From Lasioglossum baleicum (Eukaryota > Arthropoda > Insecta > Hymenoptera > Halictidae), in assembly GCF_051020765.1 (NCBI RefSeq), contig NC_134943.1, positions 1,860,001 to 1,924,000 on the forward strand: a stretch of 64,000 bases of DNA, read 5' to 3'. Every line of letters begins with the position of its first letter. Position 1 is the stretch's first letter. Under the pieces are notes generated by a model. That model did not search any database. It was not told where the DNA came from and saw only the letters and a list, made by a program, of their open reading frames with translations. The translations under genes and the position numbers were made by a program. This document shows positions 59,978 through 64,000 of this stretch, piece by piece.

Positions 59978-61279
59978 ATGCAGCCATCGCGAGCAATGGC
60001 GATGGAAATGTGTAATAGGTTACGCGACAAACCGAATTTAACGTTCGTTCGGACGAGGTCACGGTCAGGGATTACGACAGTTTGCAATGGCTTCGGCCTT
60101 TGCAGTGCTTCGAAGGAATCCTATAAATCGGCGCGACGTTTCCTTCGAAAATTCAATTGCTCGGTGACATTCGGCCGGTCCCTGTCGCTGATCCCGAAAG
60201 TGATCTGCCGGGGTCCGGCAGTTCTCATGACGGAGCTACGGCTCTCGTCGCCGTTGGCAGCGATGACGGAGGACGTCGGCGCTATGCTCCAAAAAGGCCT
60301 GACCGAATGGTGGAACGAGGAAACGGAGTACGTTTTGCAGAGAATCGAGAGATGGGCGGCGTACGCGAGAGGCTATAACCGTCTACGATCCCAGAGACTG
60401 TCCCGGGGACGAATGACCATGCAGAACAGTCAGGAGCCTCGCTGGAGCATCTCCTCGAACAAATTGATCATCGAGGACATGTCGTGGAGTCCGCGGTTCC
60501 ATACGCTGAAGAACTCCCGGCGAAAGTCCCGAACCGAGGAGACCAAGATCAACTGCTGCGGCACTTTCAACTATCAATCGAACAGCAACCTAGACAGCAA
60601 CTGTCTGGAGACGTACAGGTACGACCACAGCATCTACTTCAAGACAATCGGCGACATCAAGAACAGCAAGAAGGATCTCGCCGAGGAGGCCAAGAACGAG
60701 CAGGAAGACAGGATCTCCGTCAGCAGCGAGGAACTCGTCGAGTGGGATGTGAACTCTGTGTCGGACTTCATAGCTAATCAGCTCTTGGAGGACGGACTCA
60801 CCAGTGAGAACATCAAAAATATGTTTGCTACCACGACAACCACCGTTCAAGATCACGACGAAGTCGACACGATCACTTGGACCAATGTGGATTTGACGAA
60901 GCTCGACTTGAACGAGGATTCTACCACTGGTAATGTTTTGATCGACGAAGCGGTGATCGACGAAGAGAATAATCCAACGGTCGAGATCGATGAGGAGAGT
61001 AATAATAATTTCGCGGAAAGCATGATGTTCGTGAGGAACACGCATTTGAAGAACTATCAGGATGAGGATGAGGATGAGGATGCTGCCGAAGAGTCGCGCA
61101 TCAACCATGAAATCAAGAGTTACCACGTCACTCGGAAAACCAGAAGAGCAAGCAGGAAAGTGAAGCAGTCCCCGATCATGGGTGACAACGATGTTATTTG
61201 GCCGAGTGTTTTGTTGAATTATACAAAGAACGTAGATAACATCAGTTCTCCGCATCATTTCCAGCAAGTGACGAAGTGA
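59978..61279 (+). CDS. Intronless 433-aa protein of unknown function
   Basis: The frame is open from 59906, but the first ATG is at 59978 (MQPSRAMAMEM). The N-terminal 150 residues are basic with Cys (NGFGLCSASKES, RRFLRKFNCSVTFGRSLSLI). A middle part has LQKGLTEWWNEETEYVLQRI and SSNKLIIEDMSWSPRFHTLK. The C-terminal half is acidic (VDLTKLDLNED, a DEDEDEDAAEE run) and then basic (VTRKTRRASRKVKQSP). There is no signal peptide or membrane segment. The first two thirds are clearly GC-richer than surrounding genes, with many GC-ending codons. Being intronless, it could be a retrocopy, a horizontally gained gene or a lineage-specific gene. I recognise no domain. The leader contains a possible longer reading from non-ATG codons, which I did not use. 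Confidence 0.65.
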   Translation: MQPSRAMAMEMCNRLRDKPNLTFVRTRSRSGITTVCNGFGLCSASKESYKSARRFLRKFNCSVTFGRSLSLIPKVICRGPAVLMTELRLSSPLAAMTEDVGAMLQKGLTEWWNEETEYVLQRIERWAAYARGYNRLRSQRLSRGRMTMQNSQEPRWSISSNKLIIEDMSWSPRFHTLKNSRRKSRTEETKINCCGTFNYQSNSNLDSNCLETYRYDHSIYFKTIGDIKNSKKDLAEEAKNEQEDRISVSSEELVEWDVNSVSDFIANQLLEDGLTSENIKNMFATTTTTVQDHDEVDTITWTNVDLTKLDLNEDSTTGNVLIDEAVIDEENNPTVEIDEESNNNFAESMMFVRNTHLKNYQDEDEDEDAAEESRINHEIKSYHVTRKTRRASRKVKQSPIMGDNDVIWPSVLLNYTKNVDNISSPHHFQQVTK

Positions 61280-64000
61280 ATGTTGAATCTGTGTTCTAGA
61301 AATGTATCATTACATAGATAAGAGTCGATCTTAAAATGTATTTATGGAGTACACAATCATGGTTTTAGTTTGAACGGAAGTATATTATGCGACTTCGAGA
61401 CCGATATAAATTGATTTCTGTTATTTCGCAACGTAATCAAGTTAAACAAATATCTTTCATTTTTGACATACAGTACTCGACACACTCTATTAACCCTTAA
61501 GTGAACTATTGGGGCCGATGCGGCATCACTAAAATTTATGCTTATATTATTAAATATATTTACCATCTCGAGATGAAAATATTAAATTATAATATTCTAT
61601 TAAATAAGGTTTCCTTAAGGGTTAGATATAGGTGCTCTTCGAAATTATTTATATAGGTAGCCAAAAAAGTTCGTGTGAATTTATATTACAAACATCAAGA
61701 TATTTCATACTTTTTTTAAACGTGATTTTATTTTAAAGAAGTTTATTATGTTCTGTTCGTATAGTATATAATCTGTGATTTTATTTGCGAAAAATTCGTT
61801 GACATCGAAAGACATCGTTTTTAAAAGGTTTGTTTGGAAAAGAGGATTTGGGTTGAATATGGATAAAAATAAGTAATATGTAGTTCACAAGGATAAGTAT
61901 AAGGATAATATTAGATATATGTATAGCAAGTTTTAGGTATAAGAAGGATGTGGTGAAACTTCCTGGTGAACATTCTTTACGTTCTATGAGTTAGACCAAC
62001 AACATTAGGCTACGTAGCAAGTGCAGTAGCAAGATTTGATAAAAATTAATTCAATAATATTGATCGGGATTATTAGATCTTGACACTTTTACGTGGATTT
62101 AAAAACATTGTTTACAAATGGTCGTTCTAACTGTAATACATCTTTTAGCAATTCATTTTCTAAATTGAACTTTTAAATTGATAAACAATGAAATTTATAA
62201 CTCTTCGCTCAGTATCTTTCACTTTGATAAAATATTTAGTTAATTAAGCATATAAAATCTTGCATTGATAGCAATTCTATACGCTAGACTTGTGAACAAA
62301 TGCAAGGTTTTCGATTCAAGTTTATCGTCAACAGGAAAACCACACAAAATTTTTCCGGTACCTACACATGTCCATGTTTAGTTTAACTTACACAGTCGAA
62401 TAGATTCAACACAAACGATAGATTTACATAGCAAAGCATTCAGCAATTTGCACATGTACACACGCGATTAACAATTCTTTTGTATTTTATTGTTTAATTT
62501 AATTCTCCACTTACAGTAAATAATTTTGTATGAAAATAATGTGGAATTACAACGATTATTTCAACATACACATTTAATAAAAACGGAGGCGGACATTTAA
62601 TTCCTCCTTTACAAATATTATTCAATGTATTCATTTATTCATATTAAAAATAACAAAAATGTTAACTTGAAAATTTGTATTAAACATGTTAAAAATTAGT
62701 ATGCATAGAATTTGTTCGCTTAAATTAGTCTAAATACGAATCGTTTCTGCGATTAATGGAAAAGATGTACATTTCACTTATTCAAGCTGTATTATAATAC
62801 AATTCGAGTTCTCGTAGGCAGTTTCCGAACTAATTTGGTTTGAAATTGAATTGACAAGAGAAGAAATGAGTTTGCGATTGCTTCAGTGGAAATTCAATCT
62901 TGTTCCATTTCTTCCAACAATGTCTTTCAATATATGTAGCTACTTGTGTATAACTTATACAATGACAATTTAAAAAATAACCCTTTTTGTTTACATGATA
63001 TAGATATAAATCAATATATAAATATAATTAAATAGTTAAAGTCATATTACATTATATATTGTAGGATTTCCATATTTTATACGATAATTGCGATCGAGTT
63101 AACCAATCGATCTACGCGGGCCGGGATCGATTAAGAAGCCGACTCGTAACGAATACCATGGTTTAATGAAAAAATAAAATGATGGAACAAAGATCTGGAT
63201 ACAACTGTACAAGGTGACGACCAGTGACGACCGACGAGAGACGCGAGATGCGAGATGGAGACTCCTCAAGCTTCAAGATCGTCTCTTCCTCGCCTTTTCT
63301 ATCGATTGACGTTATATTTCCTCTCTGACGTTATTCACCTGTCTTCTGTCTCGACGTTATTCCTCTGTTTTTCGCGGGAAGCGCGTTTCGCCTGTTTTCG
63401 CTGGACGCGCGTTCTGCCTACTTTGGCGGGAATTTAGACCTCCTACGTCCTACATGCAGGGTGTTCGACTACAGGGGTGGTTGTTGACGATAATATAAAG
63501 CGAAAATGAAGAATAAAAAAGTTGCGATTTCGGCTTCGTTATTTAGTTATTAACAATTAAAAATCCGTCTAAAATACGACAACGCGACCAACAGAGGTGT
63601 GTGTACACATTGCGTATGTCATAGAGGCGCACGACAGTCACGTATAAAGTGACAGAATAATTGAATACCTTGGTTCTCATTTGGGGCTCCAGGCTCCAGC
63701 AAGGTGAAAATGTTTAATAAATCTTTGGATGACATTGAACCTACCTACTCGTTAAAATACTCGATAAAATTTATATATATTTTGTTGTATCTTAAAGTTA
63801 ACTATATAAATGATTCTTAATTAAAAATTTTTAATTCAAGTGCTTCGTTTCAAGAAAATTAATGTTAATAATAAACGATACTTCATGCAATATATGTATA
63901 CACTATTCCACTGATAAAGTGATATGCTTGAGAACAAAACTATAAAACTATAAAAGCATTTGCCTTTTCCATCTGTTGCGCATGTCAGTTTGACATGTTT
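61280..64000. other. Gene-poor end of the window with a GC-rich patch
   Basis: Up to 63.1 kb: AT-rich, probable 3-prime UTR of the intronless gene and spacer, with no supported gene. At about 63100-63460 the sequence is GC-richer and contains the GACGTTAT word three times (near 63309, 63327 and 63352) and CGCGGGAAGCGCG, then returns to AT-rich. It may be a promoter or 5-prime exon of a gene beyond the window, or a transposon fragment. The 60-codon frame there has no motif. Confidence 0.45.

Noticed and set aside
60590..61267. 225-codon antisense frame opposite the intronless gene
   Set aside because: It overlaps the sense frame fully, starts and ends arbitrarily and has a composition expected from the reverse of GC-biased, acidic codons.

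Overview
The window reads as nuclear DNA of an insect, most likely a hymenopteran (bee, ant or wasp). It is AT-rich, the genes are split by short AT-rich introns with GT-AG borders, the gene families include an arthropod SET/MYND protein and a sulfakinin-type neuropeptide precursor, and many small terminal-inverted-repeat elements lie in introns and spacers. The insect assignment is firm; order and species are inference. No tRNA, rRNA or CRISPR array was seen. All exon joins come from reading splice phases by eye, without transcripts.

Layout. 1-5.9 kb: no convincing gene, a mariner remnant, a minisatellite and a GC-rich island. 5.9-10.7 kb (+): NDNF/nord-type secreted fibronectin-III protein whose first exon is unresolved. 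12.5-15.3 kb (-): SET and MYND protein of the arthropod SmydA type. 17.95-19.6 kb (-): SAMD8/SMSr, the ER ceramide phosphoethanolamine synthase. 20-24 kb: transposon relics, including a P-element/THAP9-type transposase remnant and a foldback element. 24.3-28.6 kb (+): Sec63. 29.9-33.2 kb (-): IKK-beta-type kinase, head to head with 33.7-43.7 kb (+): GCN1. 46.5-54.1 kb (-): RSPH10B-like radial-spoke MORN protein, head to head with 54.4-57.2 kb (+): an unrecognised protein of about 246 aa. 57.6-58.4 kb (-): a short, strongly diverged sulfakinin-type precursor with its own predicted TATA promoter. 59.98-61.28 kb (+): an intronless 433-codon ORF of unknown function. 61.3-64 kb: no gene seen, with a GC-rich patch near 63.2-63.5 kb.

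Most genes are housekeeping and functionally unrelated: SEC63 (ER translocation), SAMD8 (ER ceramide homeostasis), GCN1 (amino-acid stress sensing) and IKK (innate immune NF-kB signalling). Two divergent pairs (IKK/GCN1 and RSPH10B/unknown) could share promoters. The second pair is suggestive because RSPH10B is a flagellar axoneme protein, so its partner may also be expressed in sperm.

The most interesting item is the neuropeptide gene. It keeps the DYG core, the spacing and the amidation/dibasic sites of two sulfakinins, but the normally fixed HMRFamide ends read QRRF and LIRY.
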